Positions 52,876 through 64,000 of a stretch of 64,000 bases of DNA are shown here, in pieces; position 1 is the first letter of the stretch, and each line of letters opens with the position of its first letter. The notes below the pieces were generated by a model that did not search any database, was not told where the DNA came from, and worked only from the letters and a program-made list of their open reading frames with translations. The position numbers were made by a program, and so were the translations under genes. The stretch is from Thecaphora thlaspeos. Its lineage: Eukaryota > Basidiomycota > Ustilaginomycetes > Urocystidales > Glomosporiaceae. Location of the stretch: positions 1,116,001 through 1,180,000 of the forward strand of contig UWYS01000003.1 of NCBI GenBank assembly GCA_900291925.1. Reading direction: 5' to 3'.

Positions 52876-53320
52876 GTTTGCTGGAGGAGGTGAGGGGGAG
52901 GTGAGGTTGGTTGTCCAGGTGCGGAGGATGGCAAAAAGGGCGGTTGGGCTGATGGTTTAGAAGAAAGGGTTGCCTTGCCCTGTGCTTGGCCGTGGCTGAT
53001 TGAAGGTTGCCATGAAATCTTGGAATCTGTCAATGAATCGGCTTACCTAAGCAGCAGCTAGGTGCCAGCCCTTTTTCTTTTTTGAAATTTTCGAGAGGCG
53101 GCGTGCTTTCTTCTTGCAGCGCAGCGCACCGCCGAAAAGAATTTTTGGTCTTCGCCGGGACCCTGCCTGGCCTGCTGGCCTGCGCTCTGGTAGACACCAC
53201 CTCTGCCTGCTTGCTTCGCGACCTGCCCGCACCACCAAGACTAGCACCACAACATTCACCCCATCTCCGACTCCCAGGCCCACCGCCCATCGCCACGACA
53301 GCCACCCTCTATACGCCACC
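52876..53320. promoter_or_regulatory. Divergent promoter region LIA1 / MRT4
   Basis: 0.45 kb serving two translation-related genes. Contains CCTGGCCTGCTGGCC (about 53166-53182) and a T-rich patch near 53070-53090. Confidence 0.55.
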
Positions 53321-54485
53321 ATGCCGCGCGCCAGAAGATCAAAGGTCGTCTCGCTCACAAAGACGGACAAAAAGACAAAGGATGACAAGGCCAACCTCAT
53401 GGACAAGGTCCGCGACGCTTCCCAGCAGTACCCCTACGTATGGCTCCTCGCCGTAGGAAACATGCGCAACACCTACCTCAAGCAGGTCCGCGACCTCTGG
53501 AAGGGCTCCAAGATCTTCTTCGGCAAGCACAACGTCATTGCAAAGGCCATCGGCACCACACACGAGGAAGAGATCCGCACCGGTCTCAGCGCAATCGCCT
53601 CCAGGCTCACCGGAAACGTAGGGCTCCTCTTCACAGAGTCGCCCCCCAGCGAGGTCGTGGAGTGGTTCAAGGACTACTCGAGAATCGACTTTGCCCGCGG
53701 CGGCTTCAAGGCCACCGAGACCGTCGTCCTCCCCGAAGGTGAGTCTGCCGGCGGCCCAGCACGACGGGGTCTACTACAAGCGCCGTGAGAACGACTTGAA
53801 GCTAACCTTAGCCTCTGCGGACCTTGCTTGCTTTGCTTTCTTCTCCCTGTGCCGTGCCCATACAGGTCCCGTCATGGCTAGGACAACACCACCGGAACCT
53901 CTTCCCCACCCCATCGAGCCGCAGTTGCGGAAGCTCGGCATGCCTACCGAGCTCAAGCGCGGTGTCCCCACGCTGCTGCAAGAGTTCTGCGTGTGCAAGA
54001 AGGGCGATGCATTGACGGCCGAGCAGGTGAGTTGCCCACACCTTTTTGGCAGGCCGTAGCTGACCCTGGAAAGTTGCTGGAGCGGATCCCTGACAGCTTC
54101 CCTCCCCTTCCTATTCACTTCCCTGGTCTTGCTGGACCCCGTGTTACAGGCGCAGATCCTCAAGCACCTCCTCATCCAGATGGCCAACTTCAAGCTGGTG
54201 CCACTATCCTACTGGTCCGAGGCCGACGCCGAGAGCGGTAAGGACAACCGGGGCGTGACGAATCTCGAGGTATCGGAAGAGGACCGCGAGCTGATCGGCA
54301 CACAAGCCGGCGAGGTCAGGAGCAAGAAGGAGGGCATTCAGGGTACCAAGAAGGGCGGGGCTGCTGCTGCTGCTGCTGCGGACAGCGACGAGGAGATGGA
54401 CGACGACGAGGAGGATGAGGACGAGATCGAGGACGAGGACAAGGTGACGGACAGCATGATGATGCCTGCCGGCATCAAGGTGTGA
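53321..54485 (+). CDS. MRT4: Ribosome assembly factor Mrt4
   Basis: Exons 53321-53738, 53866-54026 and 54150-54485 give 304 aa. It opens [18 protein letters not shown], then an L10/P0-like domain ([56 protein letters not shown]) and the Mrt4-specific second part ([54 protein letters not shown]). Mrt4 holds the P0 stalk site on pre-60S particles in the nucleolus until exchanged. The tail has a seven-Ala run and an acidic Asp/Glu stretch ending MMMPAGIKV; such acidic tails occur in larger eukaryotic Mrt4 proteins. Confidence 0.96.
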
Positions 54486-54981
54486 TTTGCCTGTTGCTGT
54501 CGCTCCTTGGAGGGAGCGCAGGCCAGCCTGTCCTCTCACCTTTTCTCTGCCTCTTCGTTGTTTTACCCTAGCACGACACTGCCTTCCGCACACCCTGTAC
54601 ATTGTAACATGCTATTCCACTCCCTCTCACCGTCTCATGCGCATCCGTACACGAAGTGGCACAAAGCCTTGCGAACAGAAGCGGTCTCCCTGGCGATGTG
54701 CAAAGGTCGAGGCTGGTCATTGGGGTGGAGCAGGATCGGGCAGAGAGCCGGGCCCGATGCCCCCCCCTTGAGCTGCCTCCACATGAGCGTGCGGAAGACG
54801 GGAGGGGGAACCGGCGAGAAGGAGGTGGGAGCGAGGGGGGAGGAGGCAGGCGCCGCCCCTCTGTCAAGACCAACAGACCAACACTCGTCCGTCCTCGTCT
54901 TCTCGCCTTCATCCCTTCCTTCGTCGTGACTCCCTTCCGCGCGTCCCTTCGCCATTGTCACAATCTCTCTCGCCCGGCGCT
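54486..54981. other. Intergenic region MRT4 to cofactor D gene
   Basis: 3' flank and promoter; a G/A-rich stretch near 54793-54850. No exon supported; a TTG-started frame extension before 54982 is not used. Confidence 0.5.
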
Positions 54982-57900
54982 ATGCATCTTGTCGACGATG
55001 ACGCTGCTCCTGGCGCCCAACCAGAGCCTGCAGTGGTCGAGGAGAACGAGCTTGACCGCTTCGAAAAGGCAGACGTCTACATGCAGCTCCTTCAGCATCT
55101 CGTCCCCGCTCGCAACGACGGCCCTTCCCAGCCAAAGAACCAGTCAGAAGCATCGGGAAAGTCACAGGAGAATACTCTCGCCGCGTTGGCCGCCATCGTA
55201 CGTGGTCCTGGCCCCACGCCTGAATCAATCGGAGGGCCTGTGGTGTCAGTGCTCACCGTACCTTACCCTGCTCTCGTTTCCACCGCGATTTCTCAGCTGG
55301 ATGAGTATCAGGAACAGTCCTACCTCCTCGATCCCTACCTCGAACAGATGGTCACGCCGCCCATCACAGCACTTCAAGCCCATATTCGAGGCAGCTATGT
55401 CCTCGACACCGACACCGTTCTCTGCCTCAGCAGGCTCGTCTATCTCTACACAAAGATTCGCGGATACAAGGCCATCAGTGCGTACCACAGCTTGGCGGTC
55501 ATATCCTTATGCTCGAGCTTGCGGCATCGACTGATCAGTGTTCTGGCGGGATCCTGACTCCTTGTCCCTCCCCACAGCCAACTTCTTTCCGCACGAAGTG
55601 GCCGACCTCGCGCCCACGCTGACCTTCCTCGAGGCGCTATCGGCACAAGCAGCCAAGGCCGTTAAACAGGAAAACGATAATGAGACTTACCAGCAGCTTG
55701 CCTCCTCCTGGGAGCTCCGCTACGTCTTGCTGCTCTGGCTTTCGCTCGTCTGCATGATCCCTTTTGACCTCCACCAATTCGACGTTGGGCACAGGGCCGA
55801 CGTAGCTGGCACATCACAGCCGACCACGATCCTGACTGCCAATAGAATCGAGCACGTCGGTCGCACCTTTCTCTCGAGTCCCGGAAAGGAGAGAGACGCC
55901 GCAGCCGTGATGTTGGGCAAGCTCTTCCAGAGGTGAGTGAGGCAGTCCGGCCGCGGTGCCATCGGCCACTCGATTTAGTCTCGAGACAGAGTGCTGACTC
56001 CATCCTTTCATCGCCCACAACTGTCTTCCACCGATCAGGCGAGGCGTCTACGAGGCTCAGTTCGAAGCGTTTGCCGCCTTCTGTTCGGCAACACTCGTGT
56101 CCAGGCCTTCTGCCTTTGTTGCGACAGGTATCCTACAAGCTCTTTGCGAGATTGTCAAGACGAACGATCCAGCATTCGTCACAGGACGCCTCCCCTGCAT
56201 CCAGGCTGTTCTCGATCTCTACGACGACCCGGATCGACGCGATCTCGCCGGCAATGGCTTGGTGGTCAAGTATCAGACCAAGTTGACCTGTCGCCTCGGC
56301 CTCAAGCAGCTGAGACCGCGGAAGCGGAGACGATTTATCCGCGTTCGCACCCTCGGCCAAACTGCTAGCGGTATCGGCAGCTCGACAAAGACGACCGACG
56401 CCGAATCCAAACATGACGACGGCGAAGATGAGGATGATGAGGACGAGGACGACGTACCGGAGCTGATCGATGGCTACGTCTCGAAGCTGATCGATGCGCT
56501 GCAGTACAAGGACACCGTAGTCCGCTACAGTGCCGCCAAGGGCCTGGCACGGCTGTGCGAACGTCTCCCAAAGCACTTTATCGTGCAAGTAACCGATGCG
56601 ATTGTCAGCCTTTTCCACATCAACATCCCGGACCTCTACGAAGGAGCCAACGACCTGAACGCCGTCTCCGAAAGCACGTGGCAGGGGGCCTGCATGGCTC
56701 TGGCGGAACAAGCCCGTCGCAGACTCTTCGCTCCGGACCTTGACGAGAAGCTGGTTTGGATCGGTAAAGCGCTCCTGTTCGACGTGCGACGGGGCGCCCA
56801 CTCGGTCGGCGCCAACGTCCGCGACGCGGCATGCTACGTTGTGTGGGCTCTGGCGAGGGCGCACGACGCTGAAGCCATACGGCCGCACGCCCTCTCTCTC
56901 GCGCAGAAGCTTGTCGCCGTCGCTACGCTGGATCGCGACGTCTTGATCCGAAGGGCGGCCAGCGCCGCCTTCCAAGAGTGCGTCGGCAGGCTCGACCTCT
57001 TCCCGCACGGCATCGACGTGATACGCATCACCGACTTTTACGCCATCAGCGTGCGGAGGAGCGCGTTCCTGCACTGCGCAGTCGAGGTGGCGAGGTTCGA
57101 AGAATACGGAGACTTCATGGTCAGGCACCTTCTCAATGTCACCATTCGGCACTGGGACGCGGCAATGCGAAGGCTTGGCGCAAAGGCGGTCGCGAAGATC
57201 GTCGGAATCGAGACGGAGAGGGCGGTGTCGATTGTTCAGGAGCTGGTGAGTTGATATAGGCGCATGGGAGCACAGAGGGAGAGACACGAAAGCAGAAAGT
57301 TTCGTCTAGCTGACCACATGTCGTCTCCGAATCACTTGCACGGCCGCCACCGACAGCGAAAGCTCTGCGCTTCGAAAGACAGCACGGTACAGCACGGCGC
57401 TCTGCTTTCGCTCGCCGAGCTTGGCGCCACCTGTGCTGCTCACAACGAAAGTCACGGGCAGAGCTACGCCGAGGTCTGCAAGCTGGTGAGTCTCGTTTAT
57501 CCTTTGGCTCAACACCAGAGGCATCTTGCCATGCATCACTACTGATCTCACCCTCTCTCACCGTCGCTGGACCGTGCGCACAGCTGCTGACGACGATCAA
57601 CGACCTTGCCACGGGTCGCCTCAAACGCAACCCACCCTCGCAAGTGCTGGAGGCATCCTGCCGTCTCGTCTCGTCCACCTTTGATCTGATCTCTCACCAC
57701 ACGACCAGCGGCGATGATCAGACCGCCTCCGTCTCCGATTCCTGGTCGAAGGTGGTGGACCTCTCGCTGCAAGATCCAGACGAGACGGTTCACACCGCCG
57801 CCGCAGCTGCCTTTCGCAGCGCCAGTAGAGTGGTTCGATGCGACGCCATGCTCGATAGATGAGTACCATTCCCCTCTCATCCTCCAGCTAAACAAGACGA

Positions 57901-59828
57901 TGCTGACATTACCATCGCCTGCTGATTTGGGGATCGCACAGCCGTGCAGAGCTGGAAGTCCTTTACCCTTGGACAACAGCAAAGCCACGCCCTCATTCTA
58001 GGATCTTTCGACTACACACGGCACTCGGACCGGTTCGAGATCGTCCTTGACCACCTGATGGCGCTCGTCGACGTCGGAAGCGTCAAGAAGCCCGCCAGTC
58101 GATACTCGACCAACGTCGAGACGAGACGAAACGCCTACGTTGCGATTGTCGCAGCTATTGTCGGCATCCGCGGGCGCGGGAAGGAAGAAGGTACGTAACA
58201 CTGGAGCGATGCGCAAAGGTGTGGAAAGGTGTGTTGATTGAGATGATTTACGTCGTTTTGTTTGCATTGTAGTTATCCGCCCGTCGTTCTTCCGCACCAT
58301 CCTCGCCTCGCTCCTCTCCGGTCTGCAGGACTACACGACCGACCAACGCGGCGACGTAGGGTCTTGGATCCGTCTTGAATCGCTCAATGGTCTTTCCACG
58401 TTGCTTTCGCTCTTCCGCCCTCGTTCCTCTTTGCCAAACGTGGGAGGGTACGTGACGGAAGAAGTGTACGATCGCATCGTAGGCGCGACGATGAAGCAGA
58501 CGGTCGAGCGAATCGATCATGTTCGAGAGGTAGCGGGACGATGTCTCGTCAGGATCTATCGGGAAGAAGGCAAGGAAGGTAAAGGCGGATTGAGGATGAA
58601 AGGGAGGGAAGTCGTACGGAATTGCTTGCTGTGAGTCTTTCCCACCTATAGGGCCGTCGCGGAGTCTCTTGTTGTGATACTGAAGTTCTTTCTTGGGGCG
58701 CTTCGGTCTATCCTCCTCGACTATGCAGCGATGACAACGAAGGAAACACGGTCGACTTCAAGAACGCCACCCACCTCTTTCCACGCGCCGTCAAGTTACT
58801 CGAAATCGCCACGTATCGTGAGGAGGTGATTCTAGGTCTGCTCACTTCTGTGGGGAGCAAGTCCGATCTAAGTGTACGTCCATCCCCCTTCACTCGCTCG
58901 CTCGCTCGCTCCCTTTCTTCTACTCTCTGCTGCCGTATACCATCTAACGATACTAAAAGAAACCCCCCCACACTTTTTCGACGGTTTCTCGAAATGGAAT
59001 CAATATCAGCAACGTACCATCCTTTCTTCCCTGCTCTCGTACCTCTCCAAAGGCAAGGAAGGGCAAAGCTACGATGCATACCAACTCTTCAACGACGGCT
59101 CGGGGCTACTGCGATGCAACTTTACAAAGAACGATATCGTTCTTCCTCTTTTGGAGATTCTGAAGGGAATGGTGGAAGGTGGGAGCATCGATGAGCTCGT
59201 CGAGGAGGAAGGCGAGAAGTGGCACGAGATCCTGTACGTCCTCCCTCCCTCCCTGCCTTTCTTCTTTCTTCCCTTGCCTCTTTGCGCTGACAATCTCCCA
59301 TCTCGACTTCATTCCCCTTCGGACAGAACGACACTCGTGTTACAAACACTCCGATCCTTTGCACGCTTCAAGTCACACGTACGCATCCAAACCACGATCC
59401 TATTCGTCCTTTCACTCCTACCTATTTCACTTTTATTGCCACGACGCACACTCACCGTGTGCATCGTGGAGAAGCTCAAGATCTTCCTAACCCTGCCCTA
59501 TCCCAGTATAAGAGCTAGGTCGGCAGAATATCTTTACGTCCTTCTCACCGTTCATGATATCGCACAATCGCAGGAGGAGGTGGAGGTGTTGGAAGGTACT
59601 AGATGGTAAGTTCCCCCCCCCCCCCTTTTCCTTCATCGCCCTACTACTCCGACCCTTGAGGGTGTGCTTGGTTTGAGATTGATTGATCCCAGCTGACGAC
59701 GTTTGGTCAATCTCGAAAACAAAATCAACAAAATCAGGTCCCTTTCGTCCGTCTCGACTTGTTCCATCGCTGCTGATAAGGTCGTCCAGGAGCTCGAGCG
59801 TATCCTTCTATCAGACGTCGAACTTTAG
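54982..59828 (+). CDS. TBCD: Tubulin-folding cofactor D
   Basis: Exons 54982-55477, 55578-55932, 56039-57245, 57357-57485, 57584-57824, 57942-58190, 58273-58630, 58729-58873, 59010-59233, 59327-59605 and 59738-59828 close in frame: 1257 aa (human 1192). HEAT/ARM-repeat protein; diagnostic blocks are DKDTVVRYSAAKGLAR in its YKDTVVRYSAAKGLARL form, HGIDVIRITDFYAISVRRSAFL, TVQHGALLSLAEL, DYTTDQRGDVGSWIR and YREEVILGLLTSVG. Role: takes beta-tubulin in the chaperone-cofactor pathway and assembles or disassembles tubulin dimers. Two uncertain points: donor GTAGAG at 57825, and whether 59379-59471 (93 nt, GTACGC, first AG at its end) is a further in-frame intron. The last intron has a run of 13 C (59613-59625). 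Confidence 0.92.
59613..59625 (+). repeat. C13 homopolymer in the last TBCD intron
   Basis: Thirteen C in a row a few bases after the donor GTAAGT; likely variable in length and prone to sequencing error. Confidence 0.8.
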
Positions 59829-60136
59829 AGACTGCGCTCGCGGTAGCCATAGACGATCGATTCGAGATGGTATTCCTTTATTCCGCAAGAGGAGTTCCAT
59901 GTATAAAGGGAGAAAGGGCGACGGCGAAGCCGATGGAAAGATACATGCTACAGACCGAGGAACGGGACACAGAGGACAAGAACAGGAACTGCATGGTGGA
60001 CATGGGACAACAGGGCGAAAGAGACAGCGTAGGTTCGATAGCATGCAACGGTCAAGCTCCGGCTGCTCGTGGCACGACACTTTCAAAGAGGAGCGACATG
60101 CACAGTTCATCTGTCGGTGCACACGCAGAACGAAAG
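59829..60136. other. Short intergenic region between convergent TBCD and lipase genes
   Basis: 3' flanks; no further feature. Confidence 0.5.
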
Positions 60137-63100
60137 TCAAAGTTCTCGACTCAAGTCAGCATCATATTGCCCTCCTTTGCACGACCGCTTCGTCTCCACG
60201 TCGAACGACTCACAGTTGGTGGGGATGTGGTCGCGCAGCATGCTCTTTGCAAAGATGGGCTCCGAAAAGCGCTTTTCGACGTCTTCGCAGTATCGCAGAA
60301 TAACGCGGTGGGCCTCAGCTCGTCCTTCCTCGCTTCCCTCTGACGATTGCAATCGTGGCGAAGGGTGTGAGGGGGGCTCAGTGCTATCACCGGCGGAAGG
60401 TCGCATCCGTGGCGTCACAAAAACGGGGAACGACTCGATGCCTGTAGCGAGAGCAGCAGTGGAAACGAACGGAGGGGGAGAAACTCAGCGGTCGTGCAGC
60501 ATGGATCATGGACGGCGCTGACGACGAACAGACTCACAGTAGACTTCGCCCGGCGGGTAGAGCTTCTCCTCGCACATGTCGGCCCGGATCGTCTTGATCA
60601 GGCTCCACAGCCAGTCTTGCAGGTCGGCGTCGGGATCCTCGCTTGCATCTGCGTGCGTGTTCGCATTTCTCGCCGAAGCTTCTCCGCCTACTCCATGATC
60701 GGTCGGTCTGAATGTTCTGGAACCCGCATCCGGACGGCCCGGGTTCGGCCCGCCGCCTTGCGAGTACGAAGACGGGCCTGTCCCGGCCTCGGCCAACCCG
60801 GGATCCTGGTACCCGCTATCGTTGGCGCGATTTCGGCTACGACCCTGCTTCAGCTCCTCGGGCTCCAACACCAGGTTGCGTTCATGGGCCGGTGGCTCCG
60901 ACGGGCGTTGCATGCCGTCGCCAAGCAGGCTGGCCGTTTGCGTCGCCGCCAAGAGCGGGGGCTTAGCGCCCTTACGGGTCTGATACAGCCCGACGACCTT
61001 GGTAACAATCTGCTTCGCCATGTCCGTCTCGTTCTCCGACAAGAGGCTCTGCGCGACGTTCTTCATGTCGCGCAATGAACCGAGTGAGAGCGTCGGGACC
61101 AAGTCGTGGCCATGCACGACGCTTGTCACCAGGCCGCGGCAGTAACGCGAGAGGTCGGGCGACGAGACGGCCGGCACGCCATAAGCGTAGGCGTGGATAG
61201 GGCGGCCTGGTGGTAAACCGCCCTCGAAGCCTGTGACAAAGGGCGTAAAGACCTTGGGGTGGCGGAACTTTTCGCTCGACGCCGATTGTTCCCCGAGCTG
61301 CTGCAGCATCTGCTCCTGAAAGTACTCGGCCTTGCATCCCAGCAAGATGGCCAGTAGCGATGCGACACCGCCGCCGAGCGAGTGGCCGGTGATGACCAAG
61401 CCGTAGTCCGGATGAGCCTCGAGCGCGTTGTGAATTGTCTGCATCACGGTGCTGCGCTGCGACGAGAGCCGCTTGGCAGAGGCCAGCATGCCGGAGTGGA
61501 CCTGGTAGACCTCGTCGCGCTTACCGCCGGGCACCTCGATGTCCTCGTAGGTGCAGGTCAGGTCGGTCAGGATGTCGCTAAGGCCTAGCGTGCCGCGGCA
61601 AGTCAGCACGACCGCCTGCGCCTGGTCATCGACCGCGACGTAGTTGACGAGTGGCGACATGCCTAGCGAGAGGCAGAGCGAACAGTGTCGACGATGAAAG
61701 GGAGCGACGGACCGGTCAGTATTCCTCGACCGTCACTGTGAGTCCAAAAGGATCTTTCAGATGCTACTCACGCTTCGATGAGAGGGGCTGTGGCTCCAAG
61801 AAGCTGTTGAGGAGAATGCTGTCGACAGGGATACCAACGTGGTGGGCGAAAGCCCACACGTTGGCGTGGTGTTTGCTCGTGTCTGGGAAGAAGTAGTCGA
61901 GGCTCCCTATGCCGAGGATCCTCATGAAGTTCTGCCCGTAGGCGGCCGACGAGTGGCGCATGAACTTGTAGAGGTTGTAGACGAGGTGAGCCCGTGGGAA
62001 GGCGCCGCTCGAGTCCGTCTCGGTGCTACCCTGTGCCGGCCCTCGTGCGGTGCTATGCTTGTGCGTCCTTGAGGCGAACGAGTGCAGAGACGTGATCGAA
62101 GGCGCCCGCGGGCGTCGCTTGTCGCGTGTCGGATCCAGCGGTGTTCCCGGGAACGGCGCAGAGCTCTTGCCCTGATCCTTGATGGAGCCGGCCTTGCCGC
62201 TGCTGTGGCTACTCAATTTGGCATCAAATGGACCGTAGGACACGGCCTTCGACTCTGACCGCATCGGGATCTGCGGCAGCGCTTTCGACGGGCCCCGAGC
62301 CGCCGTCTTCTTTGGACTAGACGAGCCGGCTTGCCTAGGTACCTTAGCCTCGGCCGCTTCGGTCGGAGACGCGGTCCGCTTTGTCCTTGATGGCGATACC
62401 GGAGAGAAGATGGCCTCTTTTGACGTCGTCGAAAAGTCCTTGCCATCGCCTTTTCCGTTCTGCCTGCCCTCCGACGGTATCGTCGACGCAATTGTCGTCC
62501 GCTTCGGGGTCGTGTCTGTGTCCATGTCGTCGTCGGACTCTGGCGACACCTGCCTTCTGCCGCTGAGCGTGTTGCTGGCGATCGCCGACCGGAATGCCCC
62601 GGAACTGCTCGGGTTCTTGAGCGAATTTCTGGCCATCTTGAGCACTTTTTGAAAGCCGGTGGCCATTTCGCCGTTCTTCGCGTTGGCCCGCGTCGTTTTG
62701 ACTGCTGCAGGAGGTGAGGGCTGCCTCGAGAGCGAGCTGAAGGCGAAAGCATGCCTCCCGATCGTGGGGCTGGTGGGTGCGGTCTTTGAGCCTTTCGGCG
62801 ATGCTTTGGCGGCCTCGCGACGTGCGTGGCGTTCGTCTGCACCCTCTGGCGGCGTGAGGTGGCCATACCTTCGGTAGGATGACGATTGGTCGAGGGTGTC
62901 CATCACATCGTCATCCTCGGTATCGCTCCGCAGCTCGATTTTACGTATTGTGCGACGCTTCTGGATCAGCTTCTTTGTCATCGTCTTCAGCACCACCTGC
63001 ATCGTTGTCGACGCCTCGAGGCTTCGATCGGTACGGTGACCGCTCTTTCCGCGAAGAGCGACCGGCCCGCCATTGGGTGCCTCCGGCAGCGCAGAGCTCT

Positions 63101-64000
63101 CGTGGTCGTCGTCGATGTCCATGACGTCCGACACGTGAGCGCCAGGCGAGCGTGCGGTGAGCGTGTCGATGCTGTCGTCGGATCGGGTAGAGGGCGCGCT
63201 GTTGGTTGTCCGGGCTATCTCGCACCACTCGTCTTCCTGCTCAAACGTCATCTCCCGGCCGCCCTCGAAGACCGACTGGGTCCCGAGCCCGCTTCGCGAC
63301 GTAGTGATGTCGCGCTCGATCAGGCTCGAGCCGTTCCTGGCGTCATTGTCAGGAGTGCGAGCGGTCAGGGTCGATTCTAAGGCCGTCAACGCCAATACCG
63401 GTCGCTCCCTAGCCGATCTTCGCCGCTCTTCGGTCGTCGTGACAGTCTCGGTCGTCTCGATCGTCTCTGTAGTGACCTCGTAGACGGTCTCGTTCCGCCC
63501 CGGGCTGGGACATTTCCGGATGTACCTGCGCACCTGCTTAGGTCCCTGGGATCCGTCCGACAAGACGCCCTCCTCGATACCGTCGTCACGGAAGTGACTC
63601 AGACTGTCGCGGAGGTCTTCGGGCAGATCGTTGGACACCACAAAGGGCATTGAATCGGCGTCGTCGGCCTCGGAACCGACAAGAAAGTCAAGATCTGCCA
63701 TGATCGAGGCATCGTCGCCGCTGACAGACCCAGGACGAGTAGAATTGGCCGTAGACGATGACGGCAGCCCGCTCTGATGCCAGCCCTGCTTGGCGTAGTC
63801 TGGGCCGATGTCTGTCAGGCAGAGTCCGTCCCCGAGCTGTTGCCGCGTCCGGCTGCTCGGCATGGCCGTAGTGGGCGGCGCAGAGGCGGTCGAGAACCTG
63901 TGATGATTGGAGCGGTCGCTGGCAGAGACCCGGCTCAAGTCGGGCAGGTCGAGGTACCTGCCCGTCGGCGAGCGGTCGGCGAACGCTGATGGGCTCCGCT
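60137..64000 (-). CDS. Class 3 (DAGL-like) lipase with long disordered N terminus; 5' end outside window
   Basis: Exons within the window, right to left: 64000-61772, 61662-60538 and 60441-60137, in phase, at least 1218 aa. The first exon is open to the edge. About 600 visible residues are disordered Ser/Thr/Arg-rich with coiled and acidic patches, then VYNLYKFMRHSSAAYGQNFMRILGIG begins the lipase region. The catalytic domain has MSPLVNYVAVDDQAQAVVL, RGTLGLSDILTDL and the nucleophile GHSLGGG (Ser codon 61379-61381), AYGVPAVSSPDLS, and VHGHDLVPTLSLGSL with the probable His region. After a variable insert LYPPGEVYCIES and CEDVEKRFSEPIFAKSML complete the DAGL-type C-terminal part. Role by family: sn-1-type hydrolysis of diacylglycerol or other glycerolipids; no transmembrane segment is visible in the part present. 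Confidence 0.9.

Noticed and set aside
1..64000. CRISPR arrays, insertion sequences, prophage or biosynthetic clusters
   Set aside because: The DNA is eukaryotic with spliceosomal introns; no regularly spaced repeats, transposase, reverse transcriptase or clustered secondary-metabolism genes were seen.

Overview
The window is nuclear DNA of a filamentous or yeast-like fungus, most likely a basidiomycete and plausibly Ustilaginomycotina (smut relatives). The evidence is GC-rich, compact genes with many short introns (about 80-120 nt, donors mostly GTGAGT or GTACGT), fungus-specific genes (DASH subunit Dad4, FEX fluoride exporter, Pho85, Lro1) and a green-type microbial rhodopsin of the kind common in smut fungi. 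The placement inside Basidiomycota is inference; no rRNA or mitochondrial marker is present.

I rebuilt 23 protein genes and one intron-containing tRNA gene by joining exons at GT/AG sites and checking that the reading phase closes. The left edge cuts a sugar transporter (3' end only) and the right edge cuts a class 3 lipase (5' end missing). From left to right: sugar transporter (+), Ser/Gly/Asn-rich protein (+), UBC7 (-), FEX (+), membrane-anchored alpha/beta hydrolase (-), SYLF-SH3 actin-patch protein (+), succinyl-CoA ligase alpha (-), UTP5/WDR43 (-), PHO85 (+), mitochondrial helical protein of unknown function (+), tRNA-Cys (+), SPF1 (-), DAD4 (+), rhodopsin (-), neutral ceramidase (-), CBS-PB1 protein (-), RBG2/DRG2 (+), LRO1 (+), MPE1 (-), GID8 (+), LIA1 (-), MRT4 (+), tubulin cofactor D (+), DAGL-like lipase (-).

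This is ordinary core-genome content. There is no biosynthetic cluster, transposon or prophage-like element, and no operon logic. Recurring functions are ER and membrane homeostasis (UBC7, SPF1, LRO1, ceramidase, lipase), ribosome biogenesis and translation (UTP5, MRT4, RBG2, LIA1), microtubule and kinetochore function (DAD4, cofactor D), regulated proteolysis (UBC7, GID8) and response to the environment (FEX, rhodopsin, PHO85). Many neighbours are divergent and share short promoters.

The less ordinary points are the tRNA-Cys gene with a 44-nt intron and an odd D-arm, three places where introns are in frame and could give alternative proteins, recurrent CTGGCC/CTGGC minisatellites in several intergenic regions, facing polypurine and polypyrimidine tracts in one divergent promoter, and a few long proteins with no recognisable function. 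I saw no convincing new multi-gene system.
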